Origin: an uncultured Bacteroidota bacterium
Lineage (GTDB): Bacteria > Bacteroidota > Bacteroidia > Flavobacteriales > Flavobacteriaceae
Direction of reading: 5' to 3'
DNA: 64,000 nt
Assembly: GCA_902597545.1 (NCBI GenBank)
Contig: CACJYD010000006.1
Span: forward strand, 16,224 to 80,223
Below, one piece after another: positions 9,559 through 19,271 of this stretch. The position numbers and the translations under genes are program-made. The notes under the pieces are model-generated. The model searched no databases. It saw only the letters and a list, made by a program, of their open reading frames with translations, and had not been told where the DNA came from. The number at the start of each line of letters is the position of its first letter. Within the stretch, counting starts at the first letter, position 1.

Positions 9559-11058
9559 ATGAAATTATATTTTTATCTAATTTTATTTTTAATAACTCCC
9601 CTATTTCAATTTTCACAAAATATCAGTGATGCTATAAGTCTTAGTATCGAAAATGAAAATGGTAATGCTAGGTATATGTCTATGGGCGGTGCCTTTGGGG
9701 CTTTGGGTGGAAATCTTTCTGCTATTTCTAAAAATCCTGCGTCCGGAGCAGTTTTTGAGCTATCAAGATTCGGAGGTTCTCTGATTGCAAATAGTAATTC
9801 TACTCAGGCTTTTTACAAATCTAACGTAGAAAAAATTAATTCCAACAATGCAAATTATCAAGCTGGTCTTATTTATGTTTTTAAGAATTATGGTGATGGA
9901 AACTTAAATAAATTTTCAATTGGATTAAATTTTCAATCACAAAATAATTTCAATGAAGAGGTTAAAATTTCTGGTAGAGGCAATATTTCAATTGACAAGT
10001 TTTTTCTTAATAATTCAATTGGTATTAATATTAACAATATTAGCGTTGGCTCAAATGAAAGTGTTCGTGGAGTTTATAAATGGTTAGGAGATAATATTGG
10101 ATATTCTGCTCAGCAAGCTTTTTTAGGTTATCAGTCTTACCTATTAAATTATGATTCTGATAATAATTCTTTTTACTCACTTGCAAAGTATGATAATGGA
10201 GTGGATCAAGAAAATTTTATTTTTTCTGAGGGTCACAATAATATGGCATCTTTTAATATATCCTGGCAATATAGAAGCAACCTATACATGGGATTAAATT
10301 TTAATTTTCATGATATTTTAATTGAAAAAGAATTAAGACATATTGAATCAAATTTTGATAGTGATTCTGCTATAACTAATATAGATTTTAGAAATTATTT
10401 AACAACAGTTGGAAATGGACTTTCATTGCAGGGTGGTTTTATTTACAAGATTGGCTCAATAAGGTTAGGTTTATCCTACAAAACACCAACATATTTTACA
10501 TTAGAGGACAATTTAGATCAATACATGGAAACAAGTTCTATTGATATTGATGGAAATACATATACTGATATTGTTGACCCCAGGATAACCAATATTTATG
10601 AATATGATTTTAAATCTCCTTCAAAGCTAACCATTAGTGGAGCAGCTGTAATTAATAACATGATATTGTTGAGCTTTGATATAATTTCTAAAAACTATGC
10701 AAAAACAAAATTTAGTCACCAATTTGAAGATGTTTACTTGGAATTGAATAATGCTCTAGCAAGAAATTTAAATTCTGTCCTAGATTATAATTTTGGAGCT
10801 GAATTAAAATTAGGTGAACTCAGCTTAAGAGGAGGTTATAAAATTTTAAATTCACCATATAAAGTCGTAAATACTAATTATTTTAACTCATCATCTTTTG
10901 GATTAGGTTATAATTTTAATTCGTCAACCATTGATTTAGCACTTGTAAATTCAAATACAGATTACAATTATCAGCTATTTGATTCAGGTTTGACAGAATC
11001 TGCATCCATAAATGATAAAAAAGCAAATATTATCCTTTCTTACAATATAATATTTTAA
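9559..11058 (+). CDS. outer-membrane FadL/OmpP1/TodX-family porin
   Basis: A 499-residue beta-barrel transporter of the long-chain fatty acid/aromatic family, expected in the outer membrane. I start it at ATG 9559 rather than the adjacent TTG. A signal peptide ends near FQFSQ. The N-terminus then has the family pattern MSMGGAFGALGGNLSAISKNPAS, where the N-terminal hatch lies. Alternating beta strands continue to the C-terminal Phe (NIILSYNIIF), the usual barrel-sorting end. Substrate cannot be read from sequence; the divergence from FadL proper makes hydrophobic compounds in general the safe statement. Coupled to the upstream lipoprotein gene. Confidence 0.88.
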   Translation: MKLYFYLILFLITPLFQFSQNISDAISLSIENENGNARYMSMGGAFGALGGNLSAISKNPASGAVFELSRFGGSLIANSNSTQAFYKSNVEKINSNNANYQAGLIYVFKNYGDGNLNKFSIGLNFQSQNNFNEEVKISGRGNISIDKFFLNNSIGININNISVGSNESVRGVYKWLGDNIGYSAQQAFLGYQSYLLNYDSDNNSFYSLAKYDNGVDQENFIFSEGHNNMASFNISWQYRSNLYMGLNFNFHDILIEKELRHIESNFDSDSAITNIDFRNYLTTVGNGLSLQGGFIYKIGSIRLGLSYKTPTYFTLEDNLDQYMETSSIDIDGNTYTDIVDPRITNIYEYDFKSPSKLTISGAAVINNMILLSFDIISKNYAKTKFSHQFEDVYLELNNALARNLNSVLDYNFGAELKLGELSLRGGYKILNSPYKVVNTNYFNSSSFGLGYNFNSSTIDLALVNSNTDYNYQLFDSGLTESASINDKKANIILSYNIIF

Positions 11059-11071
11059 ATAAATTCTTTTA

Positions 11072-11079
11072 TATCTTTG
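11072..11079 (+). promoter_or_regulatory. TAnnTTTG -7 box upstream of folE
   Basis: TATCTTTG, 18 bases before the folE ATG. The same variant with similar upstream A/T sequence precedes purB at 53.4 kb. Confidence 0.65.
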
Positions 11080-11097
11080 CCTTAACTTAAATTGATT

Positions 11098-11760
11098 ATG
11101 AAATACAATAAATTTCTTGAAGAATTAGAGCAAATTGATTCTGATCACAAAAATTTTTCTATTGAAACTCCTCTAAGAGAAGATGCTTTTGATATCTCTG
11201 ATGATGAAAAAATTTCTATTATTCAGAAAAATGTTAATGAAATTCTTCAAACCCTTGGAATGGACATGACTGATGACAGTCTTAAAGGAACACCATTAAG
11301 AGTTGCTAAAGCCTATGTTAAAGAACTCTTTGGTGGTTTAAATCCAAAAAACTTACCCAAAGCATCGACATTTGATAATAAATATCAATATGGAGAAATG
11401 TTAGTGGAAAAAAATATTACTGTCTTTTCAACTTGTGAACATCACCTGTTGCCCATCTATGGAAAAGCTCATGTTGCTTACTTCTCCAACGGAAATGTTA
11501 TTGGTCTATCAAAAATGAATAGAATTGTAGATTATTATGCAAGAAGACCACAAGTCCAAGAAAGACTCAATATCCAAATTGTGAGAAAGCTTCAGGAATT
11601 TTTAAATACTGAAGATGTTGCCTGTGTTATTGATGCAAAACACATGTGTGTAAATTCAAGAGGAATTAGACATATAGATTGCAGTACAGTAACTGGTGAG
11701 TTTGGGGGAAAATTCAAGGATAAATTAATAAAAAGGGAATTTTTAGATTATATTCGTTAA
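11098..11760 (+). CDS. folE: GTP cyclohydrolase I
   Basis: Opens the folate/pterin pathway by turning GTP into dihydroneopterin triphosphate. 220 residues from ATG 11098, preferred over TTG 11092. The zinc ligands are visible: Cys and His in STCEHHLLP and the second Cys in KHMCVNSRG. The binding segments GLSKMNRIVDYYARRPQVQE and RGIRH are intact. The N-terminal 30 residues are acidic and variable as usual. It has its own -7 box, follows the porin gene, and is 19 bases from cysS on the same strand. Confidence 0.97.
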   Translation: MKYNKFLEELEQIDSDHKNFSIETPLREDAFDISDDEKISIIQKNVNEILQTLGMDMTDDSLKGTPLRVAKAYVKELFGGLNPKNLPKASTFDNKYQYGEMLVEKNITVFSTCEHHLLPIYGKAHVAYFSNGNVIGLSKMNRIVDYYARRPQVQERLNIQIVRKLQEFLNTEDVACVIDAKHMCVNSRGIRHIDCSTVTGEFGGKFKDKLIKREFLDYIR

Positions 11761-11779
11761 CAAAGCTAAAATTTTAACG

Positions 11780-13219
11780 ATGTCCTCGTCGAATAAAAAT
11801 TTAAATATATATAATTCTCTATCATCCCAAAAAGAAGTTTTTAATAGTATTAACAAAAATGTGGTTGGTATGTATGTATGTGGACCAACTGTATATAATA
11901 CTGTTCACCTTGGAAATTGTAGAACATTTGTTTCGTTTGATTTAATTTTCCGTTATTTAAAACATTTAGGATATAAGGTCAGATATGTTAGAAACATAAC
12001 TGATGTTGGGCATCTTGAAGATGATACTCAAGAGGATAAAATCTCAAAAAGAGCTGCATTAGAGAAATTAGAGCCCATGGAAATAGTTCAAAAGTATACT
12101 AATGACTTTAGAAATACGTTACAAAAGTTTAATCTATTGAATCCAAACATTGAACCAACTGCAACTGGTCATATTATTGAACAAATTGAAATGATTGAAA
12201 AAATTATAGATAATGGGTTTGCATATGTAAAAAATGGATCTGTTTATTTTGATATCAAAGAGTTTAATAAAAAGTATAGATATGGAAAATTGAGCAATAG
12301 AAATTTAGATGATTTAATAAATGAGTCAAGGCAACTTAAAGGATCCGATGAAAAGAAGAATCCACAAGATTTTGCTCTTTGGAAAAAAGCAGGAAAAAAA
12401 CATATAATGAAATGGAATTCTCCTTGGGGAGAGGGGTTTCCAGGATGGCACATTGAATGTTCAGCAATGGGCCATAAATACTTAGGAAAACAATTTGATA
12501 TCCACGGAGGTGGAATTGACTTAAAATTTCCTCATCATGATTGTGAAATTGCTCAATCTGAATCTGTTTATGGAAATAATCCTGCAAACTATTGGATTCA
12601 TACTAATATGCTTACACTCAATGGAAAAAAAATGTCAAAATCTCTAGGTAATTCAGTTTTTCCTAATGAGATTTTTTATGGAAGTAATAAAGCATTTTCT
12701 AAAAAGTTTAGTCCAATGACATTAAAATTTTTCATGTATCAAGCACATTACAGAAATACTTTAGATATTTCTAATGATGCATTACTTGCAGCTGAAAAAG
12801 GGTTTCAGAAAATAAAAAATCTTAATGAAGAAATAAGTACAATTTATGAAAGTAAAAAAAATGATTTTAATGCTAGCGCATGGGTTAATGAATGCTACGA
12901 GGCTTTAAATGATGATTTTAATTCACCCAAATTAATTGCCAAATTATTTGATTTACATAAAATAGTCTCTGAAGTAAAAAATAAAACTAAATCAATTGAT
13001 TCAAAAAATAAAAAAATTTTATTAAAGTTTTACAAAATATTTTATGCAGAAATTCTAGGACTTGATGATGACAGTTCATCAAATGAAAAATTTGATGAAA
13101 TTCTAGAGCTAATCTTGGAATTAAGAGAAAAAGAAAGGCTGAGTAAGAATTATGATAAATCTGATTATATCAGAGACAAGTTAAATGAATTAGGGTTAAA
13201 AATTAATGATAAAATATGA
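11780..13219 (+). CDS. cysS: cysteinyl-tRNA synthetase
   Basis: Class I synthetase charging tRNA-Cys. 479 residues. Signatures in order: YVCGPTVYN with the first zinc Cys, the HIGH-equivalent HLGN, GWHIECSAM with the second zinc Cys, HGGGIDLKFPHHDCE, and KKMSKSLGN as the KMSKS loop. The C-terminal helical and anticodon region ends after RDKLNELGLKI. Its TGA overlaps the ATG of yidD by 4 bases, implying translational coupling. Length is normal. Confidence 0.97.
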   Translation: MSSSNKNLNIYNSLSSQKEVFNSINKNVVGMYVCGPTVYNTVHLGNCRTFVSFDLIFRYLKHLGYKVRYVRNITDVGHLEDDTQEDKISKRAALEKLEPMEIVQKYTNDFRNTLQKFNLLNPNIEPTATGHIIEQIEMIEKIIDNGFAYVKNGSVYFDIKEFNKKYRYGKLSNRNLDDLINESRQLKGSDEKKNPQDFALWKKAGKKHIMKWNSPWGEGFPGWHIECSAMGHKYLGKQFDIHGGGIDLKFPHHDCEIAQSESVYGNNPANYWIHTNMLTLNGKKMSKSLGNSVFPNEIFYGSNKAFSKKFSPMTLKFFMYQAHYRNTLDISNDALLAAEKGFQKIKNLNEEISTIYESKKNDFNASAWVNECYEALNDDFNSPKLIAKLFDLHKIVSEVKNKTKSIDSKNKKILLKFYKIFYAEILGLDDDSSSNEKFDEILELILELREKERLSKNYDKSDYIRDKLNELGLKINDKI

Positions 13220-13437
13220 GGGAAATTGTAATCTTCCCATTTATTTTTATAATTAAACTTTACCAAACGATAATTTCACCCGCTTTAGGTGCCAATTGTA
13301 GATTCAATCCAACATGTTCCAATTATGCTATCGAAAGTTTAAAAAAACATGGTCTTTTTATAGGCCTATACTATACAATAATTAGAATTTCGAAATGTCA
13401 TCCTTGGGGTAAAAGTGGAGATGATCCAGTACCTTAA
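13216..13437 (+). CDS. yidD: membrane protein insertion efficiency factor YidD
   Basis: A 73-residue inner-membrane-associated protein that aids YidC/Sec insertion. The family motif is clear: LYQTIISPALGANCRFNPTCS, with the two conserved Cys, then KCHPWGKSGDDPVP at the C-terminus. Amphipathic N-terminal segment. It overlaps cysS by 4 bases and precedes lgt, an envelope gene, by 32 bases. yidC, its usual partner, is not in the window. Confidence 0.95.
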   Translation: MREIVIFPFIFIIKLYQTIISPALGANCRFNPTCSNYAIESLKKHGLFIGLYYTIIRISKCHPWGKSGDDPVP

Positions 13438-13469
13438 TCATAATTAATATATTTGAAGGAAACTTAGAG

Positions 13470-14303
13470 ATGAGTGATATTATATTTGAACATAATTTAA
13501 GTGAAAAATTCATAAGTATTGGCCCAGTTACTATATACTGGTACAGTTTAATGTTTCTTTTTGCTTTCTGGTTTGGATATATGATTCTTAAAAGAATCTA
13601 TATAAGGGAAAATAAAGATGTTAAGCTTTTAGATCCTTTTTTAGTTCATATGGTTTTAGGTACAATAATAGGTGCGAGATTAGGTGAAGTTTTCTTTTAT
13701 AATTGGGAATATTTTCAAAACAACTTACTCGAAATTTTCTTGCCATTTAAAATAAATGGTTTTGATTGGGAATTTGTTGGCTTTCGTGGTTTGTCCAGTC
13801 ATGGTGCTACTATTGGAATCATAACATCAATAATTTTATACAAGGTAAAATATAAATATGATTCAGTTCTTTGGATTTTTGACAGGCTTGTAATTGCGGT
13901 GGCATTAGGCGGAACTCTTGTCAGAATAGGTAATTTTTTTAACTCTGAAATTGTTGGTGTATTTACAAATTCAGATTATGGAGTTATTTTTCAAAACAGA
14001 GGGGAAATTCTACCCAGACATCCTGCTCAGTTATATGAAGCATTTGGGTATATAATACTTTTTATTACACTGGTTTTAATTTACAATAAAACAAAATTAA
14101 AAGACTTAAAAGGTTTTCTTTTTGGTTTTTTTCTTATGTTTCTTTTTGTAGTTAGATTCATTGTTGAGTATGTAAAAGAAAGTCAAGGAGGTCTAGAGGA
14201 AAAATTAGGAATTTTTTCTACTGGACAGTGGCTTAGCATTCCTTTTATTTTAATTGGTATTGGGTTAATGATTTATAGTTACATTTCAATTGAAAAAAAA
14301 TAA
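13470..14303 (+). CDS. lgt: prolipoprotein diacylglyceryl transferase
   Basis: Attaches diacylglycerol to the lipobox Cys of prolipoproteins in the inner membrane. 277 residues with about seven transmembrane helices. The Lgt signature appears as VRIGNFFNSEIVG and later as RHPAQLYEAF. It supplies the modification needed by the lipoproteins encoded here (8.3, 25.0 and 62.4 kb). The next gene begins inside its last 14 bases in another frame. Confidence 0.96.
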   Translation: MSDIIFEHNLSEKFISIGPVTIYWYSLMFLFAFWFGYMILKRIYIRENKDVKLLDPFLVHMVLGTIIGARLGEVFFYNWEYFQNNLLEIFLPFKINGFDWEFVGFRGLSSHGATIGIITSIILYKVKYKYDSVLWIFDRLVIAVALGGTLVRIGNFFNSEIVGVFTNSDYGVIFQNRGEILPRHPAQLYEAFGYIILFITLVLIYNKTKLKDLKGFLFGFFLMFLFVVRFIVEYVKESQGGLEEKLGIFSTGQWLSIPFILIGIGLMIYSYISIEKK

Positions 14304-14511
14304 ATTAACATCTGGATTTAAAAAACTGGCATTCACTTTATTTTTAATGTTTATTGGTCCAGTAATTTTATATCAAGCTTTTAGTAACATTGATCACCAG
14401 TGGTATTATTTTGTTTTAGCTATAGGGCTAATTGTTTGTATTCTTTCCATATTTACATTGTTTTCGGGGATAAAGTCTATTATAAACCATATTTTTGATA
14501 AAGATTTATAA
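14290..14511 (+). CDS. DUF6095 small membrane protein
   Basis: A 73-residue protein with two transmembrane helices (about 12-30 and 39-60) and a charged C-terminus. The pattern GFKKLAFTLFLMFIGPVILYQAF resembles the Flavobacteriia DUF6095 family as I remember it. Start is TTG, overlapping lgt by 14 bases; thrS starts 6 bases after its stop. Role unknown. Confidence 0.8.
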   Translation: MKKNKLTSGFKKLAFTLFLMFIGPVILYQAFSNIDHQWYYFVLAIGLIVCILSIFTLFSGIKSIINHIFDKDL

Positions 14512-14517
14512 AACAAA

Positions 14518-16455
14518 ATGTTAAAAGTTTCTTTTCCAGATGGAGCTATTAAAAAGTACGACAAAGGAATAACTCCTTTTGAAATTGCTCAAAGTATTAG
14601 TAATTCACTTTCTAAAAAACTTCTTAGTGTTTCATATAATGGAAAACAAATTGAATCTAGTACCCAACTAAATAAAGATGGAAAAATTGAATTTCACTTT
14701 TGGGATGATTTAAAGGGTAAAAGTGCTTTTTGGCATTCTTCGGCACATTTATTTGCCCAAGTGATTCTTGACTTTTATCCTGATTCTAAGTTAACAATTG
14801 GTCCACCAATAGAGAATGGTTTTTATTATGATGTTGATTTAGGTAAAGAATCCATCTCAGAAAATGATTTTGAAAAGATTGAAAAAAAGATGATTGAGGA
14901 AGCAAGAAAAGATCACAAATTTACATTAAGAGAATCATCAAAAAAGGAAGCTTTAAATTTCTATAAAAAAAATAATAATGAGTATAAAACAGAGCTCATA
15001 AACGAACTGAAAGATGAAAAAATTACATTTTGCGATCATGCTAATTTCTCAGATTTATGTAAAGGTGGCCACATACCATCAACAGGGCATATTAAAGCAG
15101 TAAAATTATTGAATGTCGCTGGAGCATATTGGAGAGGTAACGAAGATAATAAGCAGCTAACTAGGATCTATGGAATTTCTTTTCCAAAGCAAAAACTTTT
15201 GACAGAATATTTACAATTGGTTGAAGAAGCAAAGAAAAGAGATCACAGAATAATCGGTAAAAAACTTAAATTATTTACATTTTCAAAGCAAGTTGGATTG
15301 GGGTTGCCACTATGGTTACCTAAAGGCGCTGAACTTAGAAAAAGACTAGAAGATTTCTTAACTAAAGCTCAAAAAGAAGCTGGATATGAAATGGTTATCA
15401 GCCCACATATTGGAAATAAAAAACTTTATGAAACTTCCGGTCATTTTCAGAAATACGGAGAGAGTAGTTTTATGCCAATTAAATCTCCGAGTTCAGATGA
15501 AGAATTTTTATTAAAACCCATGAACTGTCCACATCACTGTGAAATATATAAATCTGAGCAGTGGAGTTACCGAGATTTACCTAAAAGATATGCTGAATTT
15601 GGAACAGTTTACAGATATGAACAAAGTGGAGAATTACATGGTTTAACAAGAGTTAGAGGCTTTACTCAAGACGATGCTCATATTTTTTGTGCTCAAGAAC
15701 AACTAGTTGAAGAATTTGAAAAAGTTATTGATTTAGTATTATATGTTTTTAATACTCTTGGTTTTGATAATTATGAAGTTCAAATTTCTCTTAAGGACAA
15801 AGAAAACAATGATAAATATATTGGTAGTGATGAAATGTGGAAACTTTCGGAAGAAGCAATAATAAAAGCAACAAAAGGAAAAAAATTAAATTATAAAATT
15901 GAATATGGGGAGGCAGCATTTTATGGTCCAAAGTTAGATTTTATGGTCAAGGATGCACTAAGCAGAAAATGGCAACTAGGAACAATCCAGGTTGATTATA
16001 ACCTTCCGGAAAGATTTGATTTAACATTTAAAAACAAAAAAAACAAGGATGAAAGACCTGTCATGATCCACCGTGCTCCATTTGGAAGTTTAGAAAGATT
16101 TGTCGCCATTTTAATTGAACATACAGGAGGAATTTTTCCATTGTGGCTTACTCCAAATCAAATTATGATTATTAGCGTTGGAGAAAAACACGAGAAATAT
16201 GCTAAAAAAGTTTCAAGTTTACTTGAAAAAGCAGAAATTCGTGCAACTTTAGACAACAGAAATGAAACTGTTGGAAAAAAAATACGAGAAAGTGAACTGA
16301 ATAAGACTCCATATATGGGTATAGTTGGTGACAAAGAAGTTAAAAATAATAGTATTTCAATCAGAGCTTTAGGTGGTGATGAGATCGGAGAAATGTATAT
16401 TGATGAATTGATTAACTTTATAAAAGAAAAAGAAGAAAAATCATACAGTAATTAA
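14518..16455 (+). CDS. thrS: threonyl-tRNA synthetase
   Basis: Charges tRNA-Thr and edits mischarged serine. 645 residues in the standard order: TGS domain (1-62), editing domain with HSSAHLFAQ and the Cys-containing DLCKGGHIPSTG segment, class II core with MNCPHHCEIY (zinc Cys), motif 2 TVYRYEQSGELHGLTRVRGFTQDDAH and motif 3 MIHRAPFGSLERF (zinc His). The anticodon domain follows from about 540. It heads the conserved thrS-infC-rpmI-rplT group; infC follows in the same frame only 15 bases after its TAA. Confidence 0.98.
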   Translation: MLKVSFPDGAIKKYDKGITPFEIAQSISNSLSKKLLSVSYNGKQIESSTQLNKDGKIEFHFWDDLKGKSAFWHSSAHLFAQVILDFYPDSKLTIGPPIENGFYYDVDLGKESISENDFEKIEKKMIEEARKDHKFTLRESSKKEALNFYKKNNNEYKTELINELKDEKITFCDHANFSDLCKGGHIPSTGHIKAVKLLNVAGAYWRGNEDNKQLTRIYGISFPKQKLLTEYLQLVEEAKKRDHRIIGKKLKLFTFSKQVGLGLPLWLPKGAELRKRLEDFLTKAQKEAGYEMVISPHIGNKKLYETSGHFQKYGESSFMPIKSPSSDEEFLLKPMNCPHHCEIYKSEQWSYRDLPKRYAEFGTVYRYEQSGELHGLTRVRGFTQDDAHIFCAQEQLVEEFEKVIDLVLYVFNTLGFDNYEVQISLKDKENNDKYIGSDEMWKLSEEAIIKATKGKKLNYKIEYGEAAFYGPKLDFMVKDALSRKWQLGTIQVDYNLPERFDLTFKNKKNKDERPVMIHRAPFGSLERFVAILIEHTGGIFPLWLTPNQIMIISVGEKHEKYAKKVSSLLEKAEIRATLDNRNETVGKKIRESELNKTPYMGIVGDKEVKNNSISIRALGGDEIGEMYIDELINFIKEKEEKSYSN

Positions 16456-16470
16456 TCTAAATTTAAAGCC

Positions 16471-17037
16471 ATAGCAGCACTAAGAAGAAAAAGAGGAAGA
16501 CGTCAAGGGAGAATAATCAAAAAAAATCCCCACAATATAAATGAGTTTATTAAAGCATCGGAAGTAAGACTTGTAGGTGATAATGTAGAAATAGGTATAT
16601 ATCCTATCGATAAAGCACTTTCAATTGCAAAGGGATTAGAAACTGATTTAGTTGAGATATCTCCAAATGCTACACCACCGGTTTGTAAAGCTCTAGACTA
16701 CAAAAAATTTCTCTATGATCAGAAAAAGAGGGAAAAATATCTTAAGGCGAAAACACAAAAGGTTATAGTAAAAGAAATAAGGTTTGGACCACAAACTGAT
16801 ATTCATGATTATGAGTTTAAGAAAAAACATGCAATTAAGTTTTTGGAAGAAGGTGCAAAGCTAAAAGCATTTGTCTTTTTTAAAGGGAGATCAATAATTT
16901 TTAAAGAGCAAGGTCAAATTTTATTACTAAAATTAGCACAAGAACTAGAAGAATATGGAAAAGTTGAGCAATTACCTGTGCTAGAAGGAAAAAAAATGAT
17001 TATGTTTGTGTCCCCAAAAAAAGCTAAAAAGAATTAA
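16471..17037 (+). CDS. infC: translation initiation factor IF-3, AUA start
   Basis: Binds the 30S subunit, blocks premature joining and proofreads start codons. The ORF track shows only the last 64 residues because there is no ATG, GTG or TTG at the true start. The frame is open from the thrS stop and carries the complete protein (188 residues). Alignment with flavobacterial IF3 N-termini (Met-Ala then Arg-rich) places the start at ATA 16471. Family segments: [48 protein letters not shown] and [12 protein letters not shown] rare start codon on infC is classical in E. coli (AUU), where IF3 represses its own synthesis. rpmI starts 2 bases after the stop. Confidence 0.93.
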   Translation: MAALRRKRGRRQGRIIKKNPHNINEFIKASEVRLVGDNVEIGIYPIDKALSIAKGLETDLVEISPNATPPVCKALDYKKFLYDQKKREKYLKAKTQKVIVKEIRFGPQTDIHDYEFKKKHAIKFLEEGAKLKAFVFFKGRSIIFKEQGQILLLKLAQELEEYGKVEQLPVLEGKKMIMFVSPKKAKKN

Positions 17038-17038
17038 A

Positions 17039-17236
17039 ATGAGTAAACAAAAAACTAAATCTAGCGCAAAAAAGAGATTTAAAGTTACAGGTTCTGGAAA
17101 AATAAAAAGAAAACATGCTTTTAAAAATCATATTCTTACAAAAAAATCAAAAAAGAGAAAGTTAAAACTTACTCATTCAACTCTCGTAAATGATAGCGAT
17201 TTGGGAAGTATAAAAAAACAATTGAGATTAAAATAA
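17039..17236 (+). CDS. rpmI: 50S ribosomal protein L35
   Basis: 65 residues, starting [31 protein letters not shown] in the family pattern and extremely basic. The ORF track's earlier TTG-like start is inside infC and is rejected because L35 begins with this short Lys/Ser-rich end. One base separates it from the infC stop, so coupling is likely. Confidence 0.95.
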   Translation: MSKQKTKSSAKKRFKVTGSGKIKRKHAFKNHILTKKSKKRKLKLTHSTLVNDSDLGSIKKQLRLK

Positions 17237-17247
17237 TTTGTATAACA

Positions 17248-17289
17248 GGTTAAGGGTAAAAAATTAAGTTCTTTTTAGACACCCAAGCC
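17248..17289 (+). ncRNA. imperfect hairpin in the rpmI-rplT spacer
   Basis: The 68-base spacer can fold into a long interrupted stem: GGTT pairs with AGCC, GGG with CCC, and TAAAAA with TTTTTA around a 9-base loop, with a small internal loop and a GACA bulge. L20 is a known translational autoregulator in other bacteria, so a control structure before rplT is possible. It lacks a 3' U-run and is not a typical terminator. Unproven. Confidence 0.35.
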
Positions 17290-17304
17290 AAAAATATAAT
17301 TAAA

Positions 17305-17652
17305 ATGCCAAGATCATCAAATTCAGTAGCTTCAAGAAAAAGAAGAAAGAAAATTTTAAAAAAAGCTAAAGGGTATTTCGGAAGAAGAAAAAATGTATAT
17401 ACAATAGCCAAAAATGCAGTTGAAAAAGGTCTTTCATACGCATACCGAGATAGAAAAAATAAAAAGAGAGTTTTTAGATCTCTTTGGATAACAAGGATAA
17501 ATGCGGCTGCAAGACAGCACAGTTTAAGTTACTCCGAACTAATCAATAAACTCAAAACTAAAGGTATTGAAATAAATAGAAAGGTTCTAGCTGATTTAGC
17601 AATGAATGAGCCTGAAAAATTTTCTAAAATAATTAAAGATTTAGAGACCTAA
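17305..17652 (+). CDS. rplT: 50S ribosomal protein L20
   Basis: 115 residues, needed early in large-subunit assembly. Begins [30 protein letters not shown], the family signature, then the globular C-terminal half with [19 protein letters not shown] and [13 protein letters not shown]. Final gene of the thrS-infC-rpmI-rplT group. Its stop TAA shares bases with the dnaB stop on the other strand (CTAA). Confidence 0.98.
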   Translation: MPRSSNSVASRKRRKKILKKAKGYFGRRKNVYTIAKNAVEKGLSYAYRDRKNKKRVFRSLWITRINAAARQHSLSYSELINKLKTKGIEINRKVLADLAMNEPEKFSKIIKDLET

Positions 17653-19166
17653 AAAGGGTTTTCCTCATCATCTGACCTATAACTTCCACTTTCAAACGCT
17701 TGATCTGGATTAATTTTCTGGTCCTGGTTAATTTTTGATTCATACTCAAAAGGATTATCATAAGAACCTAAATTTTCAAATTTACCAAGAGAGCTAATAA
17801 ACTTTAATTTAATTGAATTTAAACCACCATTTCTGTGTTTGGCTACTATAAATTCAGCCTGACCTAAAGCTGGTGAATGATCATCATCATCCCATTCATC
17901 CATCTTGTAATATTCTGGTCTATATAAAAACGAGACAATATCAGCATCTTGCTCGATAGCACCAGATTCTCTCAAATCAGAGAGAATTGGTCTTTTCACC
18001 CCTCCCCTAAGCTCAACAGCTCTAGAAAGCTGTGATAATGCAATGATTGGTATGTCTAATTCTTTTGCTAAAGCTTTTAAATTTCTTGAAATGGTTGAAA
18101 TTTCTTGTTCTCTATTACCACTTTTTTGGCTAGAACCAATGGTCATTAATTGAAGATAATCCAATACTATTAGCTTAATACCATACTGTGAGGATAGTCT
18201 TCTAGCCTTAGCTCTTAATTCAAAAATTGATAATGATGGGGTGTCATCAATATATAATGGTGCATTCTCTAAATTAGAAACTTTTACATTTAATTGTTCC
18301 CATTCAAACTTTTCTAGTTTTCCAGTTCTTAATTTTTCAGAACTAAGACCTGTCTCAGAGGATATTAATCTAGTAATCAACTGTAAGGATGACATTTCTA
18401 ATGAAAAAAAAGCAACAGGAATATTATTTTCAACTGAAATGTTTCTTGCCATCGATAAGGTAAAGGCTGTTTTTCCCATACCTGGTCTAGCAGCTATAAT
18501 AACAAGATCACTTGGTTGCCATCCAGATGTTAGCTTATCAATTTCAAAAAAACCAGAAGCAATACCACTGAGCCCCTCTTTTTTAGATATTTCTTCAATT
18601 TTTTGTTTTGCTTGGATCACAAGATCCTCTGCAGTCTGAGTGTTCTTTTTTAAATTACCCTGAGATATATCATAAATTTTAGATTCTGCATCATCAAGTA
18701 AATCAAAAACATCAGAGGTTTCATCATATGAATTCTCAATAATTTCATTTGAGATTTGAATTAGTCTTCTTTGAATAAATTTTTGAAGTATTATTCTGGA
18801 ATGAAATTCAATATGTGCTGATGAGGATACTTTTTGAGTAAGTTCAACTAAGTAATAATCTCCTCCAATAGTATTTAGTTTACCTTCTTTCTTTAGCTGA
18901 TGAGAAACAGTTTTGATATCGATTGGTTCCTGTTTATCAAATAAGTTTATAATGGAATTAAAAATAATTTTATGGCTCTCTTTGTAAAAAGCGTCAGGTT
19001 GGAGAATATCAATTACTTCATCAACACCTTTTTTATCGATCATCATGGCTCCAAGCACTACCTCCTCTAAATCAACAGCTTGAGGTGGTAACTTCCCTTT
19101 TTGCATTGAAAATACAGGAGGAGAATTAGATACTGATGAAGATTTTAAATTTTCAACTCTTTTCAC
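17649..19166 (-). CDS. dnaB: replicative DNA helicase DnaB
   Basis: Hexameric helicase at the replication fork. 505 residues: N-terminal helical domain (about 25-130, beginning with [16 protein letters not shown]), linker, then the RecA-like domain. Walker A is ARPGMGKT, Walker B VLDYLQLM, followed by [19 protein letters not shown] and the SQLSRAVE and [16 protein letters not shown] segments. The last 40 residues are an acidic, polar tail. It is downstream of accA by 105 bases, a spacer in which I see no clear promoter. dciA, a likely loading partner, is at 32.4 kb. No intein is present. Confidence 0.98.
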   Translation of the reverse strand: MKRVENLKSSSVSNSPPVFSMQKGKLPPQAVDLEEVVLGAMMIDKKGVDEVIDILQPDAFYKESHKIIFNSIINLFDKQEPIDIKTVSHQLKKEGKLNTIGGDYYLVELTQKVSSSAHIEFHSRIILQKFIQRRLIQISNEIIENSYDETSDVFDLLDDAESKIYDISQGNLKKNTQTAEDLVIQAKQKIEEISKKEGLSGIASGFFEIDKLTSGWQPSDLVIIAARPGMGKTAFTLSMARNISVENNIPVAFFSLEMSSLQLITRLISSETGLSSEKLRTGKLEKFEWEQLNVKVSNLENAPLYIDDTPSLSIFELRAKARRLSSQYGIKLIVLDYLQLMTIGSSQKSGNREQEISTISRNLKALAKELDIPIIALSQLSRAVELRGGVKRPILSDLRESGAIEQDADIVSFLYRPEYYKMDEWDDDDHSPALGQAEFIVAKHRNGGLNSIKLKFISSLGKFENLGSYDNPFEYESKINQDQKINPDQAFESGSYRSDDEENPF

Positions 19167-19271
19167 ATATCTAACTTAAAAAAATCTCTAACTAATGAAT
19201 AATTTTAATAAATAATAAAACGAACAACAGAATGTTAATAAGTATGAAAAATTTGTTAATACTAATAGATT

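Noticed and set aside
9350-9559. 69-residue Val/Leu/His/Gln-rich ORF
   Set aside because: Alternative frame of the Ser-rich tail of the lipoprotein; no start signal and no independent support.
12244-12587. Two minus-strand ORFs within cysS
   Set aside because: Shadows of cysS, whose motifs run uninterrupted through the same bases.
17006-17038. Longer N-terminus for L35
   Set aside because: Lies within infC and lacks the L35 pattern; ATG 17039 gives the normal protein.
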